In this document: positions 20,348 to 28,308 of the stretch, piece after piece | Layout: every line of letters starts with the position of its first letter | Position numbering within the stretch: position 1 is the stretch's first letter | Assembly (NCBI GenBank): GCA_017403955.1 | Contig: JAFRDH010000022.1 | Coordinates: forward strand, 62,001 to 126,000 | Origin: Mogibacterium sp. | Lineage (GTDB): Bacteria > Bacillota > Clostridia > Peptostreptococcales > Anaerovoracaceae | Direction: 5' to 3' | DNA length: 64,000 nucleotides | Translations under genes and position numbers: made by a program | The notes under the pieces: generated by a model | Told to the model about the DNA's origin: nothing | Databases searched by the model: none | What the model saw: only the letters and a program-made list of their open reading frames with translations

Positions 20348-20376
20348 TTATCATATGCTGTGAAATAATATATAAT
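20348..20376 (+). promoter_or_regulatory. Probable promoter of the 121-residue protein gene
   Basis: TTATCA at 20348-20353 and a perfect TATAAT at 20371-20376 with a 17-base spacer, 36 bases before the ATG. The -35 match is moderate. Confidence 0.5.
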
Positions 20377-20411
20377 GACTGGCAGAATAAGATGGTGGAG
20401 AGGATCGGGAT

Positions 20412-20777
20412 ATGAATCTTGAAGTAATAACAGGAACTAAGGAAGAATTCGAAGCAGCTGCACCTTGCCCGGAAGGCGAGGCAACAATGGATAATTACAA
20501 GTCATATGTCAAAGAACTTCTTGCAAATGCAGAGGCTCAGGGCAAAGAACTTGTTTGTATGAGATCGCTTCAGATGGTTGAGCGTGTTTCAGACAATTTC
20601 AATAGAATCAATTGGATCGAACAAGCCATAAACGAGTTCCAGCGCGAACACGATAAGCCTGAACTCGTTCGTATCGTAGCAGAGAACGATGCTGCAGCTG
20701 AGCAGTATAAGGTCGTATATAACATGTACTATGCTACCTCAAAGGCAACGAGGCTGAATGATGACAAGTGGGACTAA
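20412..20777 (+). CDS. Conserved-looking 121-residue protein of unknown function
   Basis: I do not recognise it. The start has GGTGGAGAGG upstream at normal distance, and codon use matches the neighbours. The protein is acidic and soluble, with a helical middle (YVKELLANAEAQGKELVCMR) and a C-terminal part NRINWIEQAINEFQREHDKPELVRIV. That last part has a weak resemblance to the end of macrodomains, not enough to assign. It lies between the right flanking repeat and the molybdenum maturation genes, with its own promoter. Confidence 0.65.
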   Translation: MNLEVITGTKEEFEAAAPCPEGEATMDNYKSYVKELLANAEAQGKELVCMRSLQMVERVSDNFNRINWIEQAINEFQREHDKPELVRIVAENDAAAEQYKVVYNMYYATSKATRLNDDKWD

Positions 20778-21008
20778 AGCTGATTGGGGATCTTTTGTTC
20801 CGAAATGGCACAAAGCTTTCCAATTGTGAATAGATGAAATCAGCTGATAAGTGATATAATCATCGCAAATGATAAGATGATTCGCAAGGGCGTTCCGGCA
20901 GCGCCCTTAAAAAAGCATACCGATTAGTAAAAAAAAACAATTCGCTGCTTTTTATGTATCATGTGTTACTGTCAGGCGCATTGGGATTTTGCTAAACTAT
21001 GTCTGAAA

Positions 21009-21036
21009 GGAGACAGAGAACCGTCCCCCTGTCTCC
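21009..21036. repeat. REP-like palindromic repeat
   Basis: GGAGACAG and CTGTCTCC enclose AGAACCGTCCCC. I know this AGAACCGTCCC core inside an 8-bp stem as a dispersed palindrome in many Clostridia, often linked to REP-associated tyrosine transposases. Only this copy is in the window. It ends 13 bases before the start of the following gene and lies directly against its ribosome site. The preceding 270 bases hold a TGATATAAT box at 20852-20860 and a GGGCG/CGCCC hairpin without a T-run. Confidence 0.7.
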
Positions 21037-21049
21037 GGGAGGGGAGATT

Positions 21050-22006
21050 ATGAAGTATGGTGCTGTCATCGTAGCGGCAGGAATGTCGACTCGTATGAAA
21101 CAGTTCAAACAACTGATGAAGATCGGCGATATGAGTATTGCTGAGAGAGTCATCGTAAACTTTCGCCGTGCAGGTGTCAGGGATATCGTTATGGTGACCG
21201 GATATAACGCAGACCAGCTTGAGAAAGCGCTAAAAGGATTCGATGTTGCTTTCGTACGCAATGAGCAATATGAAACTACTCAGATGTTTGATTCTGCAAA
21301 GCTTGGGCTCGAGTATCTGAACGGTAAATGTGACAGAGTGTTCTTTTGCCCGGTGGATGTTCCGTTTTTCACGGACCGGACAGTCACTGAAGAAATCGAG
21401 AAAATGGACGCGGACAGCAATATCAAGGTCATAGTTCCGAACTGCGGCGGCAAGGACGGCCACCCTCTGCTGATAGAAGGAAAGGCTGTTGGGGAGATCC
21501 TGGCGCATAATGGAGAAAGGGGAATGAAGGGAGCATATGAATCCCTTCCTGAAGGCACAGTTGTAAGGATCAATGTTGATGATGAAGGTGCTGTAATTGA
21601 TGCCGATACAAGAGACGACTACAGGAAACTTGTCGATCTCCATAATGAGAGGCTGCTTCATCCTGAGATCCGCATAACATTCGCGAGTACTACAAGGTTC
21701 TTCGGACCCGGGACTGTCGAACTTCTCAAGGAAGTGGACCGGTGCGGCAACGTGCGGGACGCATGCGAGAAATGCGGCTTTTCGTACAGCAAAGGCTGGA
21801 ACATACTGAAAAGCTGCGAGGAGAAGTTCGGATATACGATTGTAGAGAGACAGGCCGGAGGACAGACCGGAGGAAGTGCGAGAGTAACTGATAAAGGTCG
21901 TGATCTTCTGGCAGTGTATGAAGAACTAGAGACCGAACTTACGGAAATCGCTGAAGAGAAATTTAACGTACTGATGAAGAAATATCATCTTACAGCAGAG
22001 AACTGA
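21050..22006 (+). CDS. MocA-like molybdenum cofactor cytidylyltransferase fused to a ModE/LysR-type HTH
   Basis: A 318-residue protein. Residues about 1-195 are a nucleotidyltransferase of the MocA type, which adds CMP to molybdopterin for hydroxylase-family enzymes: VIVAAGMSTRMKQFKQL near residue 5, FFCPVDVPFF near 98 and CGGKDGHPLLI near 130. Residues about 210-310 form a winged helix like the N-terminal DNA-binding domain of ModE (TVELLKEVDRCGNVRDACEKCGFSYSKGWN, then GGQTGGSARVTDKG). It may couple cofactor finishing to gene control. The ATG at 21050 follows GGAGGGGAG; a longer in-frame start would read through the REP palindrome. Confidence 0.85.
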   Translation: MKYGAVIVAAGMSTRMKQFKQLMKIGDMSIAERVIVNFRRAGVRDIVMVTGYNADQLEKALKGFDVAFVRNEQYETTQMFDSAKLGLEYLNGKCDRVFFCPVDVPFFTDRTVTEEIEKMDADSNIKVIVPNCGGKDGHPLLIEGKAVGEILAHNGERGMKGAYESLPEGTVVRINVDDEGAVIDADTRDDYRKLVDLHNERLLHPEIRITFASTTRFFGPGTVELLKEVDRCGNVRDACEKCGFSYSKGWNILKSCEEKFGYTIVERQAGGQTGGSARVTDKGRDLLAVYEELETELTEIAEEKFNVLMKKYHLTAEN

Positions 22007-22032
22007 TCCCTAAGCGGGGCTACATACATATC

Positions 22033-22887
22033 ATGATAAGAGCAGTAATATTCGGAGCAGGTCAGGCGGGCAGGATGGTAAGCAAATGGCTTCCCTCGTC
22101 AAACGAACTGATCTGTTATATAGATAATAATAAGGACAAGCAAGGCACATCAATTGATGGCATGCGGGTCGTATCGCTGGAAGAGGCACTGGCACTCATG
22201 CCGGACAGGATCTGGATAGCGACTCTCAATGTGCAGGCTGCAGCCTCTATAGAGGAACAGATCCGGGATGCAGGATTTGAGGGAACTCTGAGATATGCTC
22301 ACGCATTCAGAGATGCTCAGGACATCAGGCTCGCGGCACTCAGGCTGATTGCTCCGGAGATCAAATCAAGAAATCTGCCGGGTGCGATCGCTGAGCTCGG
22401 AGTATTCAGAGGAGAGTTCGCATCAGAACTCAGCAGGCTGTTTCCTGAGAGGGACCTGTATCTGTTCGATACATTCGAAGGCTTTCATGGATCCGATCTG
22501 GCGAAAGAGAAAGAAGTGACAGGCGGCAGAATGGCGTGGCATCCGGATTTTTCCGACACAAGCATAGAGACTGTATCCGCTAAACTTGCGCACCCTGAGA
22601 AAGCCCGCTTTATACAAGGACACTTCCCGGAATCGACAGTTCAACTGTCAGGTGATGAAGAATACGCTCTTGTCAATATAGATCCTGACCTGTATGAACC
22701 GACACTTCAGGGACTCAGGTATTTCTGGCCGAGGATGACATGCGGCGGGGTCATAATGGTGCACGATTACAACAGTGCACAGTTCCCGGGAGTGAGGAAG
22801 GCAGTACAGGAGTTTGTCAGTGACGCGGGCATAATGGTCATTCCTCTGCCGGATCTTCACGGAACCGGAGTGATCGTGAAATACTGA
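22033..22887 (+). CDS. TylF/MycF-family methyltransferase-like protein with an N-terminal Rossmann domain
   Basis: A 284-residue protein. The N-terminal 100 residues form a sugar-nucleotide-enzyme-like Rossmann domain (VIFGAGQAGRMVSKWL, CYIDNNKDKQG). The rest matches the TylF macrocin O-methyltransferase family: AELGVFRGEFASELSRLFP near 130, LYLFDTFEGFHGSD near 150, FIQGHFPES near 200, LVNIDPDLYEPT and GGVIMVHDYNS. It should be an SAM-dependent methyltransferase, substrate unknown. Such genes recur in capsule or secondary-metabolite loci, so its place among molybdenum genes is unexpected. The ribosome site is weak. Confidence 0.75.
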   Translation: MIRAVIFGAGQAGRMVSKWLPSSNELICYIDNNKDKQGTSIDGMRVVSLEEALALMPDRIWIATLNVQAAASIEEQIRDAGFEGTLRYAHAFRDAQDIRLAALRLIAPEIKSRNLPGAIAELGVFRGEFASELSRLFPERDLYLFDTFEGFHGSDLAKEKEVTGGRMAWHPDFSDTSIETVSAKLAHPEKARFIQGHFPESTVQLSGDEEYALVNIDPDLYEPTLQGLRYFWPRMTCGGVIMVHDYNSAQFPGVRKAVQEFVSDAGIMVIPLPDLHGTGVIVKY

Positions 22888-22943
22888 CCGGACTTGTGAC
22901 GACTGACAGAAAACAATAAATCAAATACAGGAGTTTTTCATAG

Positions 22944-23564
22944 ATGAAGATATACATGGTCAGGCATGGGATGCCTGTTGGAGCAGAAAAGGGCAGGAGA
23001 TATCTCGGCGTCACTGATGAGCCGCTTTGCAAAGAGGGCAAAATGCAAGCAGAAGCCGCGGGTCAGCTGCTTTCGCAGCTCGAGCCCTCAGGAAAAATAA
23101 GGATAGTCTCGAGCACATTAACAAGGAGCATTCAGACTGCGAAGATCATTAATGAACATCTCGGCTGTGATTTTATCGAGATCGATGATGAACTCAGAGA
23201 AATAGATCTCGGAGAATGGGACGGAAGATATGCTGAGGATATCAGCCGGGAGTTTCCGGAGGAGTACGATGCCAGAGGAAAGGATCTCTGGAACCACAGA
23301 ACACCGGGAGGAGAGACGTTTGCCGAGACAGGAGCGCGATTCCGTGATGCACTTTATGAGATCGTGAAGTGGTCCGGAAATGATGAAGTGATAGTTGTTG
23401 TCTCGCATGCGGGAGCGATCAACGCGGGCCTGAGTCTGATGACAGACCTTACATTCGAGGAAATGAGAGCATTCAGACTTCCGTATGCCGGAATAATAGC
23501 AGTTCAGGGGAATGCAGATGATGCAGGCGGACTGAGGGCCAAGATAGAGAAAACCTATTTCTGA
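22944..23564 (+). CDS. Histidine phosphatase family protein
   Basis: A 206-residue member of the phosphoglycerate-mutase-like superfamily. The phospho-accepting His is in the RHG motif (YMVRHGMPVG near residue 8). SSTLTRSIQTAKII near 52 and EIDLGEWDG near 87 are typical, and VVVSHAGAIN near 150 holds the second catalytic His. Similarity to cobalamin-pathway alpha-ribazole phosphatases is general only. It sits between the methyltransferase and the molybdopterin-binding protein; a nucleotide or cofactor phosphate substrate would fit the context, by inference. Confidence 0.82.
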   Translation: MKIYMVRHGMPVGAEKGRRYLGVTDEPLCKEGKMQAEAAGQLLSQLEPSGKIRIVSSTLTRSIQTAKIINEHLGCDFIEIDDELREIDLGEWDGRYAEDISREFPEEYDARGKDLWNHRTPGGETFAETGARFRDALYEIVKWSGNDEVIVVVSHAGAINAGLSLMTDLTFEEMRAFRLPYAGIIAVQGNADDAGGLRAKIEKTYF

Positions 23565-23581
23565 TAACGGAGGTTAAGAAT

Positions 23582-24613
23582 ATGAAGTTGATTAAGACAG
23601 TAGATGCCGTCGGACAGGTCCTCTGCCATGACATCACACAGATCATCAAGGGTGTTACTAAGGATGCCGTTTTTCGCAAAGGACATATCATCAGAGAAGA
23701 AGATATCCCTGTGCTTCTTTCAGTAGGCAAGGATCATATCTATGTCTGGGAAAATGATGAGTCGATGATGCATGAGAACGATGCGGCTGAGGTGCTTTGC
23801 AGGATGTGCAAAGGCGAAAACATGAGCCGCGGCGGTGTCAAGGAAGGAAAGATCGAGCTTTCCGCTGAATGCGACGGCGTCCTCAAAATCAACAGAGACA
23901 AGCTGAAAGCAGTCAATTCTTTCGGGCAGATGATGATCGCTTCAAGACATGGAGATTTCCCTGTGAAGGCAGGAGACAAGCTTGCCGGAACCAGGATCAT
24001 CCCTCTCGTAATAGAAAAAGAAAAAATGGATCAGGTAGAGGCTCTTTGTGAAGGTGAGCCTATCATGAAGGTCGTTCCGTATAAGAGCCATAAAGCCGGG
24101 ATCGTAACTACCGGAAATGAAGTTTTCTTCGGACGCATCAAGGATACTTTCACACCGGTCGTACAGGCCAAGATCGAGGAATTCGGAGCGGAAGTCATCG
24201 CTCACAAGTACTCCGATGATCAGAACGAGAACATCGAAGCTGTAATAAGAGAAATGCTCGATGCGGGCTGTGACATGATAGTCTGCACCGGAGGAATGAG
24301 CGTCGATCCTGATGACAAGACGCCTCTCGCCATTCGTAACGTATGCGGCTCTGTTGTCACGTACGGAGCACCGGTTCTTCCGGGAGCTATGTTCCTGCTC
24401 GCATATTACGGAGACAGCAAGATCCCTGTCATGGGGCTTCCGGGCTGCGTTATGTATGCGAAAAGAACTATATTCGATCTTGTACTGCCTCGCGTAATGA
24501 CAGACGAGATCCTCGGAAAAGATGATTTTGACAAACTGGGAGAAGGAGGTCTCTGCCTGAACTGCGAGATCTGCACCTTCCCGAACTGCGGCTTCGGCAA
24601 AGGCGGCAATTAA
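23582..24613 (+). CDS. Molybdopterin-binding (MoCF-domain) protein with Cys-rich tail
   Basis: A 343-residue protein. Residues about 165-310 are a MoCF/MogA-like molybdopterin-binding domain: AGIVTTGNEVFFGRIKD and MIVCTGGMSVDPDDKTP, then LPGCVMYAKRTIFD. The N-terminal half resembles the linker region seen in clostridial MoeA-like proteins of hydroxylase clusters. The C-terminus LCLNCEICTFPNCGFGKGG carries four cysteines and may bind a metal or cluster. It is not a second full MoeA, since the MoeA FDGYA signature is missing. GGAGG precedes the ATG. Context points to a role in inserting or sulfurating the hydroxylase cofactor. Confidence 0.82.
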   Translation: MKLIKTVDAVGQVLCHDITQIIKGVTKDAVFRKGHIIREEDIPVLLSVGKDHIYVWENDESMMHENDAAEVLCRMCKGENMSRGGVKEGKIELSAECDGVLKINRDKLKAVNSFGQMMIASRHGDFPVKAGDKLAGTRIIPLVIEKEKMDQVEALCEGEPIMKVVPYKSHKAGIVTTGNEVFFGRIKDTFTPVVQAKIEEFGAEVIAHKYSDDQNENIEAVIREMLDAGCDMIVCTGGMSVDPDDKTPLAIRNVCGSVVTYGAPVLPGAMFLLAYYGDSKIPVMGLPGCVMYAKRTIFDLVLPRVMTDEILGKDDFDKLGEGGLCLNCEICTFPNCGFGKGGN

Positions 24614-24628
24614 AAGGAGGCAACAAAA

Positions 24629-25672
24629 ATGAGAGCAATGCACGATCTTCCGGTTATGCATCTGTATGATGCTATCACCGATGCGAATAATAATGCCGAG
24701 ACTCTGGTAGCAACTGTGATCAGAGGAGAACATACCGGCGAGAAGGCTCTTATCCTTGATGGCAAAATGACCTGGAATTCGTCTGAGGATGGAGTGCTCA
24801 GAAAACACGAGAAAGATGTAACTGCTGTTACAGAGAGCGGTGTGATCAACCTTGGCGGAGAGGATGTTTTCATTGAGCTTCTAGGCAATGAGAAGCAGGT
24901 CGTGATCTGCGGCGCAGGCCACGTTGCGATGCCGATCGTATCTATCACGCGCATGATGGGCATGAATGTCACTGTTATCGATGACCGTGAAGAATTCTGC
25001 GAGAACGCAAGGAAACGCGGCGCTAACAGAGTCATCTGCAAGCCTTTTGGCGAGGCTATGGCAGAGATCGAAGGCAACGACGATACTTTCTTTGTTGTTG
25101 TCACAAGAGGTCACCGTTATGACAAGGATTGTGTCGGCGGAGCGCTTCGCAAGAAGCATGCTTATGTCGGAATGATCGGGAGCAAAAGGCACTCGACTTT
25201 TGTCAAAGAGAACCTCATGAAGGAAGGCCTTTCAGAAGAACTGGTCAACAGCATCTATACTCCGATCGGCCTCAATATCGGAGCAGAAACACCTGAAGAG
25301 ATCGCAGTCGCGATCGTTGCAGAACTGATAGAAGTCAAGAACAGGAAAAAGAGAAACTTCGGATTTCCTAAAGATGTGATGAAGGCTATCATGGACGACA
25401 AGCGTGATCCTATGATCCTCGCGACGATCGTTGCAAGAGCCGGGTCTGCTCCCAGAGCTGTCGGTTCAAAGATGCTCGTAAGAAAAGACGGAACGATCGT
25501 AGGCACGATCGGAGGCGGTTCTGCTGAGGGCGAGATAATGAAGTATTCCAGGCAGCTCCTCGAAGAAGGTTTCAAGGGAACAGAACTCAGACATGTGGAC
25601 ATGGCATGCTCTGCGGAAGAAGACGGAATGGTCTGCGGAGGCGTTGTAGACGTACTTCTGGAGACTGTATAA
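24629..25672 (+). CDS. XdhC/CoxI-family hydroxylase maturation protein with duplicated end domain
   Basis: XdhC proteins bind molybdenum cofactor and deliver the sulfurated form to xanthine dehydrogenase-type enzymes. This 347-residue version has the Rossmann XdhC domain in the middle (QVVICGAGHVAMPIVSITRMMG near residue 90, VVVTRGHRYDKD, MIGSKRH, PIGLNIGAETPEEIAVAI). The C-terminal part near 260-347 (ILATIVARAGSAPRAVGSKM, GTIGGGSAEGEI) is a CoxI-type domain that is usually N-terminal. The actual N-terminus (ETLVATVIRGEHTGEKALIL) looks like a degenerate copy of it. AAAGGAGG precedes the ATG. It is the dedicated maturation factor for the hydroxylase upstream. Confidence 0.88.
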   Translation: MRAMHDLPVMHLYDAITDANNNAETLVATVIRGEHTGEKALILDGKMTWNSSEDGVLRKHEKDVTAVTESGVINLGGEDVFIELLGNEKQVVICGAGHVAMPIVSITRMMGMNVTVIDDREEFCENARKRGANRVICKPFGEAMAEIEGNDDTFFVVVTRGHRYDKDCVGGALRKKHAYVGMIGSKRHSTFVKENLMKEGLSEELVNSIYTPIGLNIGAETPEEIAVAIVAELIEVKNRKKRNFGFPKDVMKAIMDDKRDPMILATIVARAGSAPRAVGSKMLVRKDGTIVGTIGGGSAEGEIMKYSRQLLEEGFKGTELRHVDMACSAEEDGMVCGGVVDVLLETV

Positions 25673-25709
25673 CATGGTCGGTACACGATAAACAGTAGAG
25701 ACGGTCAAA

Positions 25710-26672
25710 ATGAAAGATAATTACGGCAGAACGATCAATTACATGAGGATCTCTATAACTGACAGGTGCAACATGCGCTGCAGGTATTGCATGCCTGACG
25801 GCATAGAGAAGGTTTCTATGAGCAAGATCCTTACTTATGAAGATATCCTTCGTATAGCTGAGGCTGCGACCGGGATCGGGATCACAAGATTCAAGATCAC
25901 CGGAGGTGAGCCTCTTGTAAGACTCGGCTGTGCAGATCTTATCAGGGATATCAAGGCTCTGCCTGGAACTGAACAGGTGACTATCACTACAAACGGGATG
26001 GAACTTGCCAAGTACATGCCTGACCTCAAAGCTGCAGGCATTGATGCCATAAATGTGAGCCTTGATACAATGGATAAGGATAAATTCCGTTACATTACTC
26101 AGTGTGGTGATCTCGAGAAGGTCATGGAAGGGATAGAATCTGCGATAGCCAGCGGGATCCGGACCAAGATCAACTGCGTTCCTCAGAAAGGCTTCAATGA
26201 GAACGAGATCCCTGATTTTGCAAAATTTGCATTTGCAAAGGGTATCGACATTAGGTTCATAGAATTGATGCCGATCGGACAGAGTGATGCCGGTAAAGGC
26301 CTCTCGAATGATGCTATTTTATCGAAACTCAGTGAGATATATCCTGAACTCGAGCCGGATGGCAGCATACATGGAAACGGACCTGCGGTTTACTATCAAA
26401 TTCCGGGCAAGAAGGGCGGTATCGGCCTGATAAGTGCGATGCATGGCATATTCTGCTCAAGTTGCAACCGCATCAGACTTACTTCACAGGGAATGATCAA
26501 ACCATGCCTTTGCTATGAAGAAAGCATAGACATAAAGCCCGCTCTTGAAGGCAACATTCAGGATATACAGGAATTGCTCAAAAGAGCAGTCGAAATCAAA
26601 CCGGGGCAGCACTGTTTCAACGAAATGCCGGATAATATAGAGAAAAGATCAATGTCACAGATCGGAGGATAA
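25710..26672 (+). CDS. moaA: GTP 3',8-cyclase (radical SAM)
   Basis: First enzyme of molybdopterin synthesis, 320 residues. The N-terminal radical-SAM cluster motif CNMRCRYC is near residue 19, followed by ITGGEPLVR near 66. The second cluster uses CSSCNRIRLTSQGMIKPC near 250-267. The C-terminal double-glycine end of classical MoaA is present as QIGG. The upstream ribosome site is weak. It is 7 bases before the MogA/MoaB-like gene, so the two are coupled. Confidence 0.95.
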   Translation: MKDNYGRTINYMRISITDRCNMRCRYCMPDGIEKVSMSKILTYEDILRIAEAATGIGITRFKITGGEPLVRLGCADLIRDIKALPGTEQVTITTNGMELAKYMPDLKAAGIDAINVSLDTMDKDKFRYITQCGDLEKVMEGIESAIASGIRTKINCVPQKGFNENEIPDFAKFAFAKGIDIRFIELMPIGQSDAGKGLSNDAILSKLSEIYPELEPDGSIHGNGPAVYYQIPGKKGGIGLISAMHGIFCSSCNRIRLTSQGMIKPCLCYEESIDIKPALEGNIQDIQELLKRAVEIKPGQHCFNEMPDNIEKRSMSQIGG

Positions 26673-26678
26673 TCAAGT

Positions 26679-27206
26679 ATGAGCCACCATCACGAAAAGA
26701 AAGAACGCACAGTACCATTTACAGCAGCCTGGATCACGCTTTCTGACAAGGGAGCCGCAGGAGAGCGTGAAGACAAGAGCGGACCGCTGATCGGCGAAAT
26801 GCTGACGGAAGCCGGATACGATGTAGTGGAAGGTATCCTTATTCCGGATGGGGTCGAGGAATTGTCAAAACAGCTTATAAGGCTGGCTGATGATGTTAAA
26901 GTCAACCTTGTACTGACAACAGGCGGGACCGGTTTTTCACCAAGAGATCTGACACCGGAAGCTACGATCGCTGTATGCGACCGCATGACACCCGGGATCG
27001 CAGAGGCTATCAGAGCTTATTCAATGACGAAGACTCCAACCGCAATGCTTTCAAGAGCTGCTGCAGGCATGAGGAAACAGACTCTGATCATCAATCTGCC
27101 GGGAAGTCCAAAAGCAGTAAGAGAATGCCTCGAGTTTCTGATGTATCCGCTGGAACACGGACTTGAAATCATGCTCGGACAGACAGGCGAGTGTGCCAGA
27201 TCATAA
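26679..27206 (+). CDS. MogA/MoaB-family molybdopterin adenylyltransferase
   Basis: A 175-residue MoCF-domain protein that adenylates molybdopterin before MoeA acts. AAWITLSDKGAAGEREDKSGP near residue 18, LTTGGTGFSPRDLTPEAT near 88 and INLPGSPKAVRECLEF near 147 are the family signatures. The N-terminal MSHHHEKKE is short and His-rich. It ends the moaA unit; a stem-loop follows. Whether it is strictly MogA or MoaB type cannot be settled by eye. Confidence 0.9.
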   Translation: MSHHHEKKERTVPFTAAWITLSDKGAAGEREDKSGPLIGEMLTEAGYDVVEGILIPDGVEELSKQLIRLADDVKVNLVLTTGGTGFSPRDLTPEATIAVCDRMTPGIAEAIRAYSMTKTPTAMLSRAAAGMRKQTLIINLPGSPKAVRECLEFLMYPLEHGLEIMLGQTGECARS

Positions 27207-27213
27207 ACAAGAG

Positions 27214-27248
27214 AAAATGTCCTCGTGAAATGAAGAGGACATTTTGTT
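27214..27248 (+). terminator. Probable terminator after the moaA-mogA unit
   Basis: AAAATGTCCTC (27214-27224) pairs perfectly with GAGGACATTTT (27235-27245), followed by GTTG. The T-run lies in the stem itself, so its strength is uncertain. Confidence 0.6.
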
Positions 27249-27276
27249 GACCAACCGATTACTTTTTAGAAATAAT
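27247..27276 (+). promoter_or_regulatory. Probable modA promoter
   Basis: TTGACC at 27247-27252 and AATAAT at 27271-27276, spacer 18, directly after the hairpin and about 120 bases before modA. A TATATTTACG segment near 27293 could be a molybdate-regulator site but is not symmetric enough to call. Confidence 0.45.
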
Positions 27277-27394
27277 ACGGTTCAGACGACATATATTTAC
27301 GGAAGAATTCCGGCATTGGTTGAGCCGGATCTTCACCTATATCAATTAATTCTCATCACTTTACGAGTAATATTAAAGAAAGGATGTTACCAAA

Positions 27395-28255
27395 ATGAAG
27401 AAGAAACTACTGGCAATTGTACTTATGATCGCAATGGTTTTCGCTTTTACAGCATGCGGCAGCAAAGAAGCAGAAGAAAGCGAACCTGCAGAAACAGCTG
27501 AAACAGTTACAGTCAATGTCTTTGCTGCCGCATCACTCAGCGCAGTTATGGCAGATTTCGAGGCTTCTTATGAAGCAGCAAACGAAGGTGTAGACATTGT
27601 AATCAATGCAGACAGTTCGGGAGCTCTCCTGACTCAGATCCAGGAAGGCGCACCATGCGATGTATTCTTCAGTGCTGCCCAGAAGCAGATGGATACTCTC
27701 GAAGAGGCAGGAATGGTAGTGGAAGGAACAAGAACCAATGTTGTAAACAACCAGCTCGTAGTTGTTACTCAGCCTGACAGCGAGACTTCTGTTACCGGCC
27801 TTGCAGATATCGCAAAGGCAAAGAGCATCGCTCTCGCAGACGGAAGTGTTCCTGTAGGAAAGTACACAAGACAGGCAATGATCAATCTTGGACTTCTCGC
27901 AGAGGTTGAAGATCCTGCTGCTATCACTACTCAGGAAGTATCCGACCAGCTCGGTGGAGTTGAGATCAGTGAACAGGGCAATGTAAGCAAAGTTCTTGCA
28001 GCAGTTGAAGAGAAATCCTGTGAAGTAGGAACAACTTATCTCTCAGATACTATCGGACACGAAGACAGCATCAAGATCCTTGAGACTGTGGGATATGATG
28101 TGACCGGAAATATCATTTATCCGGTTGCTCAGATAGCTAACCCTGATGCTACAGAAGCAGAGTCAGCTGCAGCTGCAGACTTCATCGCATTCATCACAAA
28201 CGACGAAGCAAAGGCACTTTATCAGCAGTACGGTTTCGATACTGATGTAGAATAA
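27395..28255 (+). CDS. modA: Molybdate ABC transporter, substrate-binding lipoprotein
   Basis: A 286-residue periplasmic-type binding protein anchored as a lipoprotein. The signal peptide MKKKLLAIVLMIAMVFAFTA ends in the lipobox FTACGS, with Cys near residue 22. The mature part has the ModA features VFAAASLSAVMADF, INADSSGALLTQIQEGAPCD, VFFSAAQKQMD and the late IVYP-like NIIYPVAQI. GAAAGGATG precedes the ATG. modB and modC follow in order. Confidence 0.93.
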   Translation: MKKKLLAIVLMIAMVFAFTACGSKEAEESEPAETAETVTVNVFAAASLSAVMADFEASYEAANEGVDIVINADSSGALLTQIQEGAPCDVFFSAAQKQMDTLEEAGMVVEGTRTNVVNNQLVVVTQPDSETSVTGLADIAKAKSIALADGSVPVGKYTRQAMINLGLLAEVEDPAAITTQEVSDQLGGVEISEQGNVSKVLAAVEEKSCEVGTTYLSDTIGHEDSIKILETVGYDVTGNIIYPVAQIANPDATEAESAAAADFIAFITNDEAKALYQQYGFDTDVE

Positions 28256-28308
28256 TTTGTGTTAAAATAGGGCAGTAATCAAAGAAATCACTTACCGTGG
28301 AGGTCTGA

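Noticed and set aside
20882-20910. Terminator at the AAGGGCG/CGCCCTT hairpin
   Set aside because: The 7-bp stem is followed by A residues, not T, on the + strand, and no T-run follows on the minus strand. It was left as an unassigned hairpin.
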